From DASPLH01 sp035627675 (GTDB lineage: Bacteria; Acidobacteriota; Terriglobia; Terriglobales; Acidobacteriaceae): DNA of 51,739 nt. The stretch covers positions 1-51,739 of the forward strand of contig DASPLH010000015.1 in the NCBI GenBank assembly GCA_035627675.1, in the 5' to 3' direction. The notes below the pieces were generated by a model that was not told the DNA's origin, did no database searches, and saw only the letters and a program-made list of their open reading frames with translations. Shown here in pieces: positions 1 through 8,208 of this stretch. The stretch's first letter is position 1, and every line of letters begins with the position of its first letter. The translations under genes were made by a program, and so were the position numbers.

Positions 1-54
1 CCGGCATCGAGTTGCCCGCCGCACGATAGGCCGCGTCCGCGCAGGAGGAGGGTT

Positions 55-675
55 ATGGAATTCCGCAATTCTCGTACAGTGGTGACCGCCTTGGTCTGCA
101 CGCTCGCTGTTACGCTGACCGCGTGCAACATGCGGGTCGAAAAGGGCGAGGACGGGAAGGAAAAGAAGGTGGACATCGCCACGCCGCTCGGCGGGCTGAA
201 GGTCCGCACCGACAACGTCGATGCCCGCGACACCGGGTTGAAGGTCTATCCGAACTCGCGACTCAAGCCGGGCGAGCACAACCAGGACAACGACAAGGCC
301 AAGGCCAACGTCGATATCAACACGCCGTTCTTCAACCTGAAGGTGGTTGCGGTGACCTACCTGACCGACGATCCTCCGGAGAAGGTTCTGGCGTTCTATC
401 GCGACGACATCAAGCGCTTCGGCAACACCGTGGAGTGCAACCCGGCTGGGAAGGGCGAGAAGAAGGAAAATCACGACCTCTCGGCGCCGGTGTCGTGCGA
501 AGGAGACGGCATCCACGTGAAGACCGGGGGAGACAAACTGGAGGGCGCGATCGAACTGAAGGCCGGCACCAACGGCAACCAGCGTGTCGTGGCCGTGAAG
601 CCGGACGGGAAAGGAAGCGAGTTCTCCCTGGTGTACCTTCGCATGAACAAAGGCGAGGCTGAGGACTCGATCTGA
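55..675 (+). CDS. Predicted lipoprotein of unknown function
   Basis: A 206-residue exported protein. The N-terminus has a basic start, a hydrophobic stretch and a lipobox LTAC with the acylated cysteine at residue 24, so it should be processed by signal peptidase II and anchored in a membrane. The mature part is charged and lysine-rich, with no domain I can name. A consensus ribosome site (AGGAGGAGG, about 6 bases before the ATG) fixes the start. It stands alone and is followed at once by an intrinsic terminator. Family function is unknown to me. Confidence 0.85.
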   Translation: MEFRNSRTVVTALVCTLAVTLTACNMRVEKGEDGKEKKVDIATPLGGLKVRTDNVDARDTGLKVYPNSRLKPGEHNQDNDKAKANVDINTPFFNLKVVAVTYLTDDPPEKVLAFYRDDIKRFGNTVECNPAGKGEKKENHDLSAPVSCEGDGIHVKTGGDKLEGAIELKAGTNGNQRVVAVKPDGKGSEFSLVYLRMNKGEAEDSI

Positions 676-696
676 CACTGCCGTCGCGAAACTGAC

Positions 697-724
697 AAGG
701 CCCCGGAAACTCCGGGGCCTTTTG
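697..724 (+). terminator. Intrinsic terminator after the lipoprotein gene
   Basis: A perfect 11-bp stem (AAGGCCCCGGA / TCCGGGGCCTT) with a 3-base loop, followed by a short T-rich stretch, 21 bases after the stop codon of the lipoprotein gene. Confidence 0.9.
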
Positions 725-765
725 GTTAAGGGATTGTCGGATGCGGAATTCGTATCTGCCAGACA

Positions 766-796
766 CCCACATTCGCCAACGGATGGCGGATGTGGG
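766..796. terminator. Hairpin at the 3' end of the minus-strand gene ending at 829
   Basis: A 12-bp stem with one G-T wobble (CCCACATTCGCC / GGCGGATGTGGG) and a 7-base loop lies in the gap between convergent genes. No T-run follows on either strand, so it may stabilise the 3' end or be a weak bidirectional terminator. Confidence 0.45.
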
Positions 797-828
797 GCAC
801 CAGCGTGAGAGGCACTTTCGGATTGTCG

Positions 829-1467
829 CTACTGTTCCGCCACGCCCACCACGATCAGGCCGACACGTGTCTTCTTTCCGCCGACCGTCAAGTCAAACGT
901 CGCCACCGTGTACTGCTGTTCGTTGCTCTCGACCGAAGGCGAGGACTTGCCGGCCGGCGCGAGGCTGAACGATGCCGGATGAGCCGTGCCCGCCGCCTTC
1001 GTGCTGGCTTTCACCAGCCGCATGTAGGGCATCGGCGTCGCCGGATCGGTGTCCGCTTCGACGGGGACGAGCAGGAAGAAATCAGGGTTGGGCGTGACTC
1101 CCATGTGGTTGCCGTCGCCTGGAAGCAGGGCGTAGCGCAGCGTGTAGGTTCCGGCGGCGATCTTCTGCCCGCGGATGTCCTGCGCGCCTGATGGAAAACG
1201 GATCACGCCGGCGAACGCTCCCCTGGGGATATCCGGATACAGAGCGGATTCGGACGCGTTCCCTTCGCCCGTAACCGACTTGGCCGGCCATATCTCGGCA
1301 GCGATCTTCCCGTCGGCGAGAACGACCCGGACTCCATCGGTCACAACCGACGCTTCCAGCGCCTTCGCCGTGGCGGGGACCGGACCAGCGGGCTCAACCT
1401 TATCCGCGGCGGAGGCAGACATCACCGAACACACGATGACACACAGCATGAAGACGATGCGCTTCAC
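829..1467 (-). CDS. Exported protein of unknown function
   Basis: A 212-residue protein. I chose the GTG start at 1467 because GGAGG lies 6 bases upstream and it opens directly on a signal peptide (MKRIVFML core, cleavage near SASAAD); the longer open frame has no reason to be used. The mature part is beta-rich and shows no catalytic motif I recognise. The gene follows the DUF1326-like gene on the same strand, but a terminator lies between them, so it probably has its own promoter in 1468-1547. Confidence 0.75.
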   Translation of the reverse strand: MKRIVFMLCVIVCSVMSASAADKVEPAGPVPATAKALEASVVTDGVRVVLADGKIAAEIWPAKSVTGEGNASESALYPDIPRGAFAGVIRFPSGAQDIRGQKIAAGTYTLRYALLPGDGNHMGVTPNPDFFLLVPVEADTDPATPMPYMRLVKASTKAAGTAHPASFSLAPAGKSSPSVESNEQQYTVATFDLTVGGKKTRVGLIVVGVAEQ

Positions 1468-1547
1468 GATGAACCTCCATCTATGTACTGCAACATAGCT
1501 GCTGGCGAGGCGGCGTGGCAACTTTCCCGCGCGGCACTCCAACGAAA

Positions 1548-1567
1548 ACGGCGGCCCAAGCCGCCGT
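1548..1567 (-). terminator. Intrinsic terminator of the DUF1326-like gene
   Basis: A perfect 8-bp stem (ACGGCGGC / GCCGCCGT) with a 4-base loop. Read on the minus strand it is followed by TTTTCGTT, just past the stop of the gene at 1590-2285. Confidence 0.85.
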
Positions 1568-1589
1568 CATTCACCACGTCCAGCCGAGG

Positions 1590-2285
1590 TCAATGCGAAT
1601 GCGTGCGCGCCACTTGCGGCGCGCCGGCCTCGAAGTATCCCACGAACGCGCTGCGCTTGCCTTCGAGGGTCCAGGTCGTTCCGAGTCCCGGGCCGGTGTA
1701 GCTGTCCTTCAGCGCCACGGCCGCCATGGCGTGCTTTACGTCCGTCAGCGGCGAATAGAACGTCACCTCATTCCCGCAGAGATGATCCTTGCCGTTGATT
1801 CCGCGAGTATGAATGGCTGCGATATCTCCGGCCTGGAAACGGGCCCGACCATGCACGTGTTCGCCTTCTGGAACTTCCATGACGATCGGCAGGCGCTCGA
1901 CGCGGACGACGTTCTCGAGCAGCCGTCCGGCCTGCCTGCGAGCAAAGCTGAGTAGCGCCTTCTGCTGTTTCGGAGTGGAGCGGTCGTCGATGAGAACGAC
2001 CGACTTGGCGGGATAGGGCTCCGCGTAGGGATCACCCAGGGTGGCCTTGGCGCGTACGGCGGCGGCGACCGTCGTACCGTCGAGGCGCACGCCCTCCCAC
2101 GCTCCGGAGTCGATGTGCCACGCGATCAGCGCTTCGCTTCCGTTCAGGTTGACTTCGCCGTTCGCGAAGCACTGCCCGGTGTAAACGTCGGCGCTGCGCG
2201 TCTCCATGTACGAACCGCGAACTTGCGCCAGGGACACGGCGCAGAGCAGGAACAGGACGGCGGCGGAAAGCAGCAGCTTCTTCAT
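1590..2285 (-). CDS. Exported DUF1326-like protein
   Basis: A 231-residue protein with a clear Sec signal peptide (MKKLLLSAAVLFLL, cleavage after SLAQ). The mature part has the pattern I associate with DUF1326: an early cysteine segment, a central W-to-V-LDG stretch and a later block with IDDRSTPKQQKALL. The family has no settled function. I use the ATG at 2285, which opens the signal peptide; an in-frame GTG lies four codons upstream. It diverges from the methyltransferase gene at 2437. The family call is from memory of its motifs and is moderate. Confidence 0.75.
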   Translation of the reverse strand: MKKLLLSAAVLFLLCAVSLAQVRGSYMETRSADVYTGQCFANGEVNLNGSEALIAWHIDSGAWEGVRLDGTTVAAAVRAKATLGDPYAEPYPAKSVVLIDDRSTPKQQKALLSFARRQAGRLLENVVRVERLPIVMEVPEGEHVHGRARFQAGDIAAIHTRGINGKDHLCGNEVTFYSPLTDVKHAMAAVALKDSYTGPGLGTTWTLEGKRSAFVGYFEAGAPQVARTHSH

Positions 2286-2318
2286 ACAACACCCCACGGT
2301 TGCCGCTATTCTATCCCG

Positions 2319-2334
2319 TCACAGGCCTCTGTGA
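2319..2334. promoter_or_regulatory. Palindrome between divergent genes
   Basis: TCACAG-GCCT-CTGTGA, two perfect 6-base arms in the 151-bp gap between the divergent starts at 2285 (minus) and 2437 (plus). The arms are those of a CRP-type site but in the reverse order, so I read it only as a possible operator. Confidence 0.35.
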
Positions 2335-2436
2335 TTTCCGCCCGCCGTGCTTGTGATAGGATTTTGCGCCTTGTTCCGGGAGCCTCGCGCCCGCTCGCGG
2401 CGCTCCCGCTCTCGATTTCCCGCCTGAGGTGAACCT

Positions 2437-3474
2437 TTGCACGATCAGACTGCGATGGCTGCGGCAACACAGCCGGGTCCGGACGAAATACTCCTGCAAG
2501 CCTCCATTGGATTCATGGCCTCCGCGGCCGTCAGCGTGGTCGCCAATCTCTCCATCGCCGATCATCTTGCCGGCGGTCCCAGGACGTCGCAGGAACTCGC
2601 GGCCGCAACAGGCGCGAACGAGGATCGCCTCTACCGCGTGTTGCGTTCGACGGAAATGCTCGGGCTTGTGAGAGAAGTGAGCCCCCGCACGTTTGCGCTG
2701 ACCCCGGTCGGAGACCTGTTGCGCAGCGACCACCCGCGGAGCGCGCTCGACATCGTGAAGTGGCTGACCGAGCCGAAGCACTTCCAATGTTTCTCGGAAC
2801 TGTTGTGGTCGGTTCGCACAGGAGAGGCCGCCGCCTCACACGTGCTCGGAACGCCAGTCTGGGAGTACATGCAGAAGGACAAACCGTTTTTCGATCTGTT
2901 CAACCGCGGCATGACGTCGCTGTCGGCGGCAGCGATCCCGGCGATTCTCGATGCGTACGACTTCTCGGGGATCGGCACCCTGATCGAGGTCGCCGGAGGC
3001 CACGGAACCCTGCTGGCGGCCATTCTCCGCAAGCACCCGAACATCAAGGGCGTCCTCTTCGATCAACCTCACGTCCTGCCGGGCGCAGCTCAGCATCTGA
3101 CCGGCGACCTGGAGGCGCGCTCCAAGGTGGTCGGCGGCAACTTCTTCGAGCACATCCCGGAAGGCGATGCCTGCCTGATGAAACACATCATCCACGACTG
3201 GCACGATGAACCCGCCACGCAGATCCTCAGGAACTGCCGGAACGCGCTCGCCTCGGCCAGCAACCCGAAACTGCTGATCGTGGACGCTGTCGTTCCCGAG
3301 GGCCCCGAGCCGCATCCATCGAAACTTGCCGATCTTGAGATGATGGTATTCCCCGACGGGCGCGAACGCACGGCGGCCGAGTTCCACACCCTGCTGAAGA
3401 ATGCGGGCTTCCGTGTCCTGCGGATCATCCCGACGAAGTCATGGGTGTCGATCGTCGAGGCAACCATCGCCTAG
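2437..3474 (+). CDS. SAM-dependent O-methyltransferase (COMT/AcnA-like)
   Basis: A 345-residue protein of the plant-caffeate/hydroxyneurosporene O-methyltransferase type, which transfers a methyl group from SAM to a hydroxyl of a small molecule; the substrate cannot be told. The N-terminal third is the helical winged-helix dimerisation domain (residues about 15-100). The Rossmann part has motif I as EVAGGHGTLL near residue 185, then an acidic residue region and the usual KHIIHDWHDE segment near residue 250, whose HDW carries the general-base histidine position. TTG at 2437 sits 6 bases after GAGGTGA; an ATG at 2455 is the alternative start. It is monocistronic. Confidence 0.85.
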   Translation: MHDQTAMAAATQPGPDEILLQASIGFMASAAVSVVANLSIADHLAGGPRTSQELAAATGANEDRLYRVLRSTEMLGLVREVSPRTFALTPVGDLLRSDHPRSALDIVKWLTEPKHFQCFSELLWSVRTGEAAASHVLGTPVWEYMQKDKPFFDLFNRGMTSLSAAAIPAILDAYDFSGIGTLIEVAGGHGTLLAAILRKHPNIKGVLFDQPHVLPGAAQHLTGDLEARSKVVGGNFFEHIPEGDACLMKHIIHDWHDEPATQILRNCRNALASASNPKLLIVDAVVPEGPEPHPSKLADLEMMVFPDGRERTAAEFHTLLKNAGFRVLRIIPTKSWVSIVEATIA

Positions 3475-3544
3475 GGCAACGGTCCCACCGGGACATGGGC
3501 GCGGCCCTCAAGCCTTGCGCCCCTGTCGCTTGCGCCCGTTTACC

Positions 3545-3943
3545 TTACGTCCGGGTTGACCGAGGGTCGCGCTTCGGCGCCGGAGTTGGATCCGGCATGG
3601 CAGGCGGTTGGGGCATGCGCGAGCGTTGTTCCGGTGTGAGTACCTGCACAACCCTCTCCCGGGACTCGACGTGCAGCTTCTGGAGCTTTGCCTGCCGCTG
3701 CTCCAGTGTGAGCGAGCCGTCGCTCATGATGGCCCCAAGCCGCCCGGCCTCCTCGGTGAAGATAGCGCGCACCTGTACCCGCTGTTCGCCCGAAAGCCCT
3801 ACCTGCCGGTCCAGGGCGTTGACGTGAGCATCGGCGAAAGCATCGGCATTTCCCATGATGCCGTGCGATCGCGGCGGTTGAGGGACGGGGTGCTGCGCGG
3901 CGCCCAGCGCGGACAGCGCTAAAACCAGGATCAGAGTACGCAT
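3545..3943 (-). CDS. Spy/CpxP-like periplasmic protein
   Basis: A 132-residue exported protein: signal peptide MRTLILVLALSALGAAQ, then a helical segment with regularly spaced Q/E/R residues and an LTPEQR motif near residue 104, typical of Spy/CpxP LTxxQ proteins and metal-sensing relatives. Such proteins act as small periplasmic chaperones or stress sensors. GGAGAGG lies 5 bases upstream of the ATG. The C-terminus is proline-rich and disordered. It diverges from the small cytochrome gene at 4235. Confidence 0.7.
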   Translation of the reverse strand: MRTLILVLALSALGAAQHPVPQPPRSHGIMGNADAFADAHVNALDRQVGLSGEQRVQVRAIFTEEAGRLGAIMSDGSLTLEQRQAKLQKLHVESRERVVQVLTPEQRSRMPQPPAMPDPTPAPKRDPRSTRT

Positions 3944-4082
3944 GATGACCTCTCCGCCACGCGGGGCAACGGCTCGTTGGTGTTTACCGGCGGACCTTCG
4001 CTTCGCGGGTTGTCGCCGGCCGCCACCACGGACCGGCTCCGGCAGCGTATCTGGAGGTTACACCGTGTCCGCACATCGGATT

Positions 4083-4098
4083 GGTGAGTGCGGTCACA
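4083..4098. promoter_or_regulatory. CRP-like palindrome upstream of the small cytochrome gene
   Basis: GGTGA-N6-TCACA, one mismatch from the CRP-type consensus TGTGA-N6-TCACA. A TACAAT box at 4151-4156 would place the start of transcription near 4163, with the palindrome centred about 72 bases upstream, a spacing used by class I CRP-family sites. No good -35 box is visible. A stronger match stands at 9063-9078. Confidence 0.4.
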
Positions 4099-4234
4099 TG
4101 GTGAAGGTCGCGTTGCGCGGGGTTGTGCTCCCGATGATCGGGCTTTGGGTTACAATCTGCGCCCCGGTTCTGGATGAGGACTCGCGCCAGCCCCACTCTG
4201 GACGGGAATCATTGCCGTCGATGAGGAGTTTTCG

Positions 4235-4525
4235 ATGAGACGTCACGCGATCGCGTTCGGAATTGCATTTCTGCTCTCCAGTTCTGCCTGGGCTGCGGAC
4301 GAGGGTGCCGCACTGTACAAGGCGAAGTGCGCCGGGTGTCACGGACCCGCTGGCGAGGGCAAGATGGGGCCTGCACTGAAAGGCACAAAGCTCTCGGAGC
4401 AGGAACTGGTGGATGTGTTGGCGAAGGGCGCGGAGACAAAGAAACCTCCGCATAAGAAGGGCATCAGCGGCTTGACTCAGCAGCAGGCAAAGGCGGTTGC
4501 CACGTACGTGAAGAGCCTCAAGTAG
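4235..4525 (+). CDS. Small periplasmic monoheme cytochrome c
   Basis: A 96-residue class I type cytochrome: signal peptide to about residue 20 (SSAWA cleavage), heme motif CAGCH at residues 33-37, then GP-L-G and a C-terminal helix ending TYVKSLK. In the usual family a methionine ligand sits in an MPAF-like segment about 25 residues from the end; here that place reads KKPPHKKGISGL, with a histidine and no methionine, so the sixth ligand may be His or absent. It faces the molybdenum hydroxylase operon convergently and is a possible electron acceptor for it, by inference only. Confidence 0.85.
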   Translation: MRRHAIAFGIAFLLSSSAWAADEGAALYKAKCAGCHGPAGEGKMGPALKGTKLSEQELVDVLAKGAETKKPPHKKGISGLTQQQAKAVATYVKSLK

Positions 4526-4540
4526 GCCGGGTGAAGATCG

Positions 4541-4578
4541 AGCGATGAAGCCGCCCGGCAGCAGACGGCTTCATCGCT
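4541..4578. terminator. Bidirectional hairpin between convergent genes
   Basis: A perfect 13-bp inverted repeat (AGCGATGAAGCCG / CGGCTTCATCGCT) with a 12-base loop, between the stop of the cytochrome gene (4525) and the stop of the Cys-rich ORF (4588). There is no T-run. It can serve both converging transcripts. Confidence 0.6.
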
Positions 4579-4587
4579 GCAGTTCCG

Positions 4588-4824
4588 CTACCCGCAGCTG
4601 CCGCTTCCGTGGCACTTGCGGGTCCCCGAGGCGCAGCTGCCCGGCTCTGCAATCTCCCCATCGGGGCCGAATGGCTTCTGGGTGTACATGCACCAGAACA
4701 GGCCGTCGTTGGTCGGAGGGACGGTGGAATCCCGCTCCGCCAGCACGTACTGTCCTTTCCAGCGCAGTCCGGTGCAGAGCGTCTCACAGCTCACGTCAAA
4801 GCGGTCATGATCCGGCATCAGCAT
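4588..4824 (-). CDS. Small Cys-rich protein at the end of the Mo hydroxylase operon
   Basis: A 78-residue protein I do not recognise. The gene is supported by its start: AAGGAGGG lies 4 bases before the ATG and overlaps the TAA of the FAD-subunit gene, so the two are transcribed and probably translated together. It has no signal peptide or membrane segment. Six cysteines stand at residues 13, 17, 45, 64, 71 and 77, with a Gly/Ser/His-rich end; the spacing suggests a metal site, but it is not a known ferredoxin or rubredoxin pattern. A role in cofactor handling or enzyme assembly is inference from position. Confidence 0.6.
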   Translation of the reverse strand: MLMPDHDRFDVSCETLCTGLRWKGQYVLAERDSTVPPTNDGLFWCMYTQKPFGPDGEIAEPGSCASGTRKCHGSGSCG

Positions 4825-4834
4825 GGTTCCCTCC

Positions 4835-5821
4835 TTACGCCTGCTTGTGACCCGCGGCGTTGAGCAGCGCGCGCTTCACGGCAGCCTTCGCCACCGTGAT
4901 CTTGTACTTGTTGTGGCCGAGGCTCTTTGCGGCGGCCAATGCCGCATTCGCCGCCGCCATCGCCGACTGCTCGTCCACGGACTTGCCGGCGAGCGCCTGC
5001 GCAGCCTCCGTTGCGATCCACGGCACGGGAGCCACCTGGCCGAGGACGATTCGAGCCTCCTGCACCGTGTTGCCGTTCATTCGCAAGGCCACGGCGCAGC
5101 TTGCCATCGGCCAGTCGAAAGCTTCCTTCTGGCGCACCTCGTAGTAGCCGGCGCGAACATCGGCTAAAGGCACCAGAACGTCGGTGACGACTTCATTCGG
5201 CTGGAGGTCAAACTCCCGCTCGTTCTCCGACTGCGGCACGCGATAGAACTTCTCCAGCGCGACCTCACGCGGACCGCCGGCCCCGAAGATCCGTACCCGG
5301 GCACCGTAGGCGATGAGCACGGGCGAGACCGTCGAGGGGCTCACGAAGTATGCCGGGCCATCGTTGCCGAGCACCGCATGGTAGCGGTTGTCGCCCTTGA
5401 GCACGAGCGACTGCCCGCCGGCGTCCTTGGGCATGAGTCCCATGCCGTTGCGGAAGTACCAGCAGCGCGGCCGCTGGCAGAGGTTGCCGCCGATGGTGGC
5501 CACGTTGCGAATCTGCGGACTCGCGGCCTCCCACAGCGCCTCGTGCAGCGCCGGGAACCTCTTCGCGACCTCGGGGTTCTCGGCGAGGTCGCCCATCGTC
5601 ACCAGCGCGCCGATGCGGAGATCGTTGCCCTCGACCTTCACGTCGCGGTAGTTGCCCATCTGCTTGATGTTGACCAGCCGCTTCGGCGCCACAACATCGT
5701 CTTTCATCAATGCAAGCAGGTCCGTGCCGCCGGCGAGCACGGCCGACTCGTTCCAGTTCCTGCCGAGGAGCCCGACCGCCTGCTCGCGCGATCTCGGGGT
5801 TGCGTATTCGAAAGGTCTCAC
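4835..5821 (-). CDS. Molybdenum hydroxylase, FAD-binding subunit
   Basis: The 328-residue medium subunit of a xanthine-dehydrogenase-family enzyme; it carries FAD and passes electrons between the 2Fe-2S subunit and the acceptor. Residues 30-34 (AGGTD) and 110-114 (IGGNL) are the two FAD-binding motifs. The CQRPRC pair (C115, C120) resembles the start of the extra 4Fe-4S site of PaoB-type subunits, but the further cysteines expected downstream are missing. I place the start at GTG 5821, which overlaps the stop of the Moco subunit by 4 bases (GTGA) with GGAGG upstream; the longer open frame to 6730 is only a shadow of the neighbouring gene. Confidence 0.9.
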   Translation of the reverse strand: MRPFEYATPRSREQAVGLLGRNWNESAVLAGGTDLLALMKDDVVAPKRLVNIKQMGNYRDVKVEGNDLRIGALVTMGDLAENPEVAKRFPALHEALWEAASPQIRNVATIGGNLCQRPRCWYFRNGMGLMPKDAGGQSLVLKGDNRYHAVLGNDGPAYFVSPSTVSPVLIAYGARVRIFGAGGPREVALEKFYRVPQSENEREFDLQPNEVVTDVLVPLADVRAGYYEVRQKEAFDWPMASCAVALRMNGNTVQEARIVLGQVAPVPWIATEAAQALAGKSVDEQSAMAAANAALAAAKSLGHNKYKITVAKAAVKRALLNAAGHKQA

Positions 5822-8205
5822 AGCGCACCTCCTGCGGTCGTGGCGTTGGCCGTGGGCTGGTCCAGCGCGGCCAGCACGCGGTCGGGGGTTAGCGGCAGGC
5901 TGGGCACGCGGACGCCGATGGCGTTCGCCACGGCGTTGGAAATCGCCGCTCCGGGCGATACCACCGGCGGTTCGCCCAGGCCGATGACCCCGCGCTTGTC
6001 CTGCTCGGGGCCGCGCATGAAGCGAACGACAAGCTCGCCGGTGTCGGCCAGTCCGGCCAGCCGGTAGAACTCCATGTTCGGGTTCAGCATGCGGCCGGTG
6101 ACCGGGTCCATCACCTTCTCTTCGAACAGCGAGTAGGTGATGCCCATGATGAGCGCGCCATAGACCTGGCTCGCGGCCGTCTTCTCGTTGATGACCAAGC
6201 CGACGTCCTGCACGGCAACCATTTTGTTGATCTTCACGATGCCCGTCTCGGTGTCCACCGAAACGTCGGCCATCTGCACGCCTCCAACACCGCTGTTCGT
6301 AAGGTCGGGCAGCTTGGTCTTGTCCGGGTTGTTGCCGCGCACCGTGATCGGCATCGCGCCGATCTTGGCGCAGGCCTGCTTCCAGCTCAGGCCGCCCGCG
6401 GTCGAACCCTTCACGCGAACCACTCCGTCCACAATCTCCAGGTTCGCAGGCTCGGACTTGAGGGCCGGAGCCACTTTGGCGAGCAACTGGTCGCGCGCAT
6501 CGACCGCCGCGCGGCGGGTCGAAGCGCTCACGCCGCCGATGGTGGTCGAACCTCCCGATCCGCCCGACATCGGATAGCGGCTGTCGCCGATGTACAGGTT
6601 GATCTGCTGCATCGGGATTCCGAGCGAGTCGGCGGCAACCATCAGGACCGCCGTCCGCGTGCCGGTGCCGAGGTCCTGGGTGCCCATCTTGATGTCCACG
6701 GCACCGTCGGGATGGATGGTGAGATCGCAATGACTCTCATGGCCGCGGCCGCCCCAGGTGTGGAGCGACAGTCCGAGTCCGCGCTTGATGTGTCCCTGCG
6801 TGAGCCTCGTGCGCGGATGCCAGTTCTGCTTCCACCCGATGAGTTCGGCGGCGATGTTCAACTCTTCGGCATACAGCTTGGCCCGGGGACCGGTGAGCTG
6901 GATGTTCTTCTGGAAGAACTCGAGAGGATCCATGCCGAGCTTTGCGGCCGCATCGTCGAGCGCTGCCATGGTGATCAGGCAAGCCTGCGGATGGTTGGGC
7001 GCGCGCCAAGCCCGCGCCGGACCGGTGTTGGTCAGCACGGCGGTGTGAACCTTGCGCTGCGCGGGGACTTTGAAAACATACGGCAGCGGAGGCATACCGC
7101 CTCCCGTCGGGCCGCCGGTCGCCCACGAACTGGAATCCCAGGCGGTGACGTTGCCCTGCCGGTCGCAAGCGATCCTTACGCGAGCATAGGCCGAGGGGCG
7201 CGCGCCCGCCGCTTGTTGCTCCGTGCGCCGGTCGAGCATGAGTTTCACCGGCGCTCCGCCCGCCAGTTTCGAGAGTTCTGCCGAGAGGATTCCCCAGCTG
7301 TCCGGTCCGAACTTGCTGCCGAATCCTCCGCCGATATGCTGCTGCTCGACGCGGATGCTGGACGCGGGCACCTTCAGCGGCTCCGCCATTTGTGCCGCGA
7401 TGCCGGAGACGTTCTGCGTGGAGATTCGGACGAGCAGGTTGCCGGGATCGGTCCACTCGCTGACCGCTCCGTGCGACTCGAGACAGCAGTGTGCGATCAG
7501 CGGCATTCCGTAGAGGCCCTCGCTAACCGTCGCCGCCTGCTGGAAGGCCGCATCAGGATCTCCTTCCTGCTGCGTGGCCGTGCGCTTGTACGGAGACTTC
7601 GATCCGGCAGCGGCTTCCCTCACGGGAGCATCGCGCATCGCACTGATGATCGAGTCCGGGACGCCGTACCCCTTGTATTCCTTCAACTGAGATTCCGTGA
7701 ACTTTGTCGAGACGCCGCGCTCGGCAAGTGCCTTTGCGATCTCCTCCAGCGGCACCTGGTTGCCGAACATGTCTTCGATGTCCTCGGCGGTCACCGGACC
7801 GGACGCAACCTTGATGTCCTTCGGCGGTTCGGTCTCATCCACGACGACGTGCGGCAGAACCTCGTACTGGATGGCGATGGCGCGTGCTGCGTCTTCCGCC
7901 ACCTGCTCGCTTACGGCGGCGAGCGCCACGACTTCGTCGCCGGCCCAGTGAATTTCCTTTCCCGGCCCTTGGACGACTTTGAGGGCTTTCACGCCCGGCA
8001 TCTTCTCGGCGGCGCTGACGTCAACGCTGACGACGCGGGCGTGCGCGTGCGGGCAGGTGACGAGCTTGCCGTACAGCAAGCCCTTCTTGTTGAAGTCCTG
8101 CGTGTACTTGGCGCGGCCTGTAACCTTCACAGGTCCGTCCACGCGAGACACGCTCTTGCCGATGTATTTGCGCTGTGATTCTTCAGGCCACGAGTATTGA
8201 GACAT
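5818..8205 (-). CDS. Molybdenum hydroxylase, molybdopterin-binding catalytic subunit
   Basis: The 795-residue large subunit of a xanthine dehydrogenase/aldehyde oxidase-family enzyme, which hydroxylates an aldehyde or N-heterocycle with water at the Mo centre. The N-terminal a/b hammerhead domain starts with VDGPVKVTGRAKYTQDF (residues 22-38); Moco-binding segments include the GGGFGSKFG region; the catalytic glutamate is in GLGEPP (E745). Residues about 137-213 form a helical, charged insertion (with GVPDSIISAM) between the first domain and the Moco domain, which I do not expect in the family. It has no signal peptide and lies 3 bases behind the 2Fe-2S gene, whose Tat signal would carry the complex out. 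The substrate is unknown. Confidence 0.92.
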   Translation of the reverse strand: MSQYSWPEESQRKYIGKSVSRVDGPVKVTGRAKYTQDFNKKGLLYGKLVTCPHAHARVVSVDVSAAEKMPGVKALKVVQGPGKEIHWAGDEVVALAAVSEQVAEDAARAIAIQYEVLPHVVVDETEPPKDIKVASGPVTAEDIEDMFGNQVPLEEIAKALAERGVSTKFTESQLKEYKGYGVPDSIISAMRDAPVREAAAGSKSPYKRTATQQEGDPDAAFQQAATVSEGLYGMPLIAHCCLESHGAVSEWTDPGNLLVRISTQNVSGIAAQMAEPLKVPASSIRVEQQHIGGGFGSKFGPDSWGILSAELSKLAGGAPVKLMLDRRTEQQAAGARPSAYARVRIACDRQGNVTAWDSSSWATGGPTGGGMPPLPYVFKVPAQRKVHTAVLTNTGPARAWRAPNHPQACLITMAALDDAAAKLGMDPLEFFQKNIQLTGPRAKLYAEELNIAAELIGWKQNWHPRTRLTQGHIKRGLGLSLHTWGGRGHESHCDLTIHPDGAVDIKMGTQDLGTGTRTAVLMVAADSLGIPMQQINLYIGDSRYPMSGGSGGSTTIGGVSASTRRAAVDARDQLLAKVAPALKSEPANLEIVDGVVRVKGSTAGGLSWKQACAKIGAMPITVRGNNPDKTKLPDLTNSGVGGVQMADVSVDTETGIVKINKMVAVQDVGLVINEKTAASQVYGALIMGITYSLFEEKVMDPVTGRMLNPNMEFYRLAGLADTGELVVRFMRGPEQDKRGVIGLGEPPVVSPGAAISNAVANAIGVRVPSLPLTPDRVLAALDQPTANATTAGGAL

Positions 8206-8208
8206 GGC

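Noticed and set aside
2319..2334. CRP-type site between the divergent genes at 2285 and 2437.
   Set aside because: The TCACA and TGTGA arms are in the reverse order of a CRP site, so only a general palindrome is claimed.
5822..6730. N-terminal extension of the FAD-subunit frame up to 6730.
   Set aside because: It lies over the Moco subunit in another frame; the FAD subunit aligns from GTG 5821, which has a ribosome site and a 4-base overlap.
6712..8178. Long plus-strand open frame opposite the Mo catalytic subunit; also 36491-37924, 41713-43134 and 49912-51549 opposite the polysaccharide genes.
   Set aside because: Each is antisense to a gene with clear family motifs, and the translations are Arg/His-rich without any domain.
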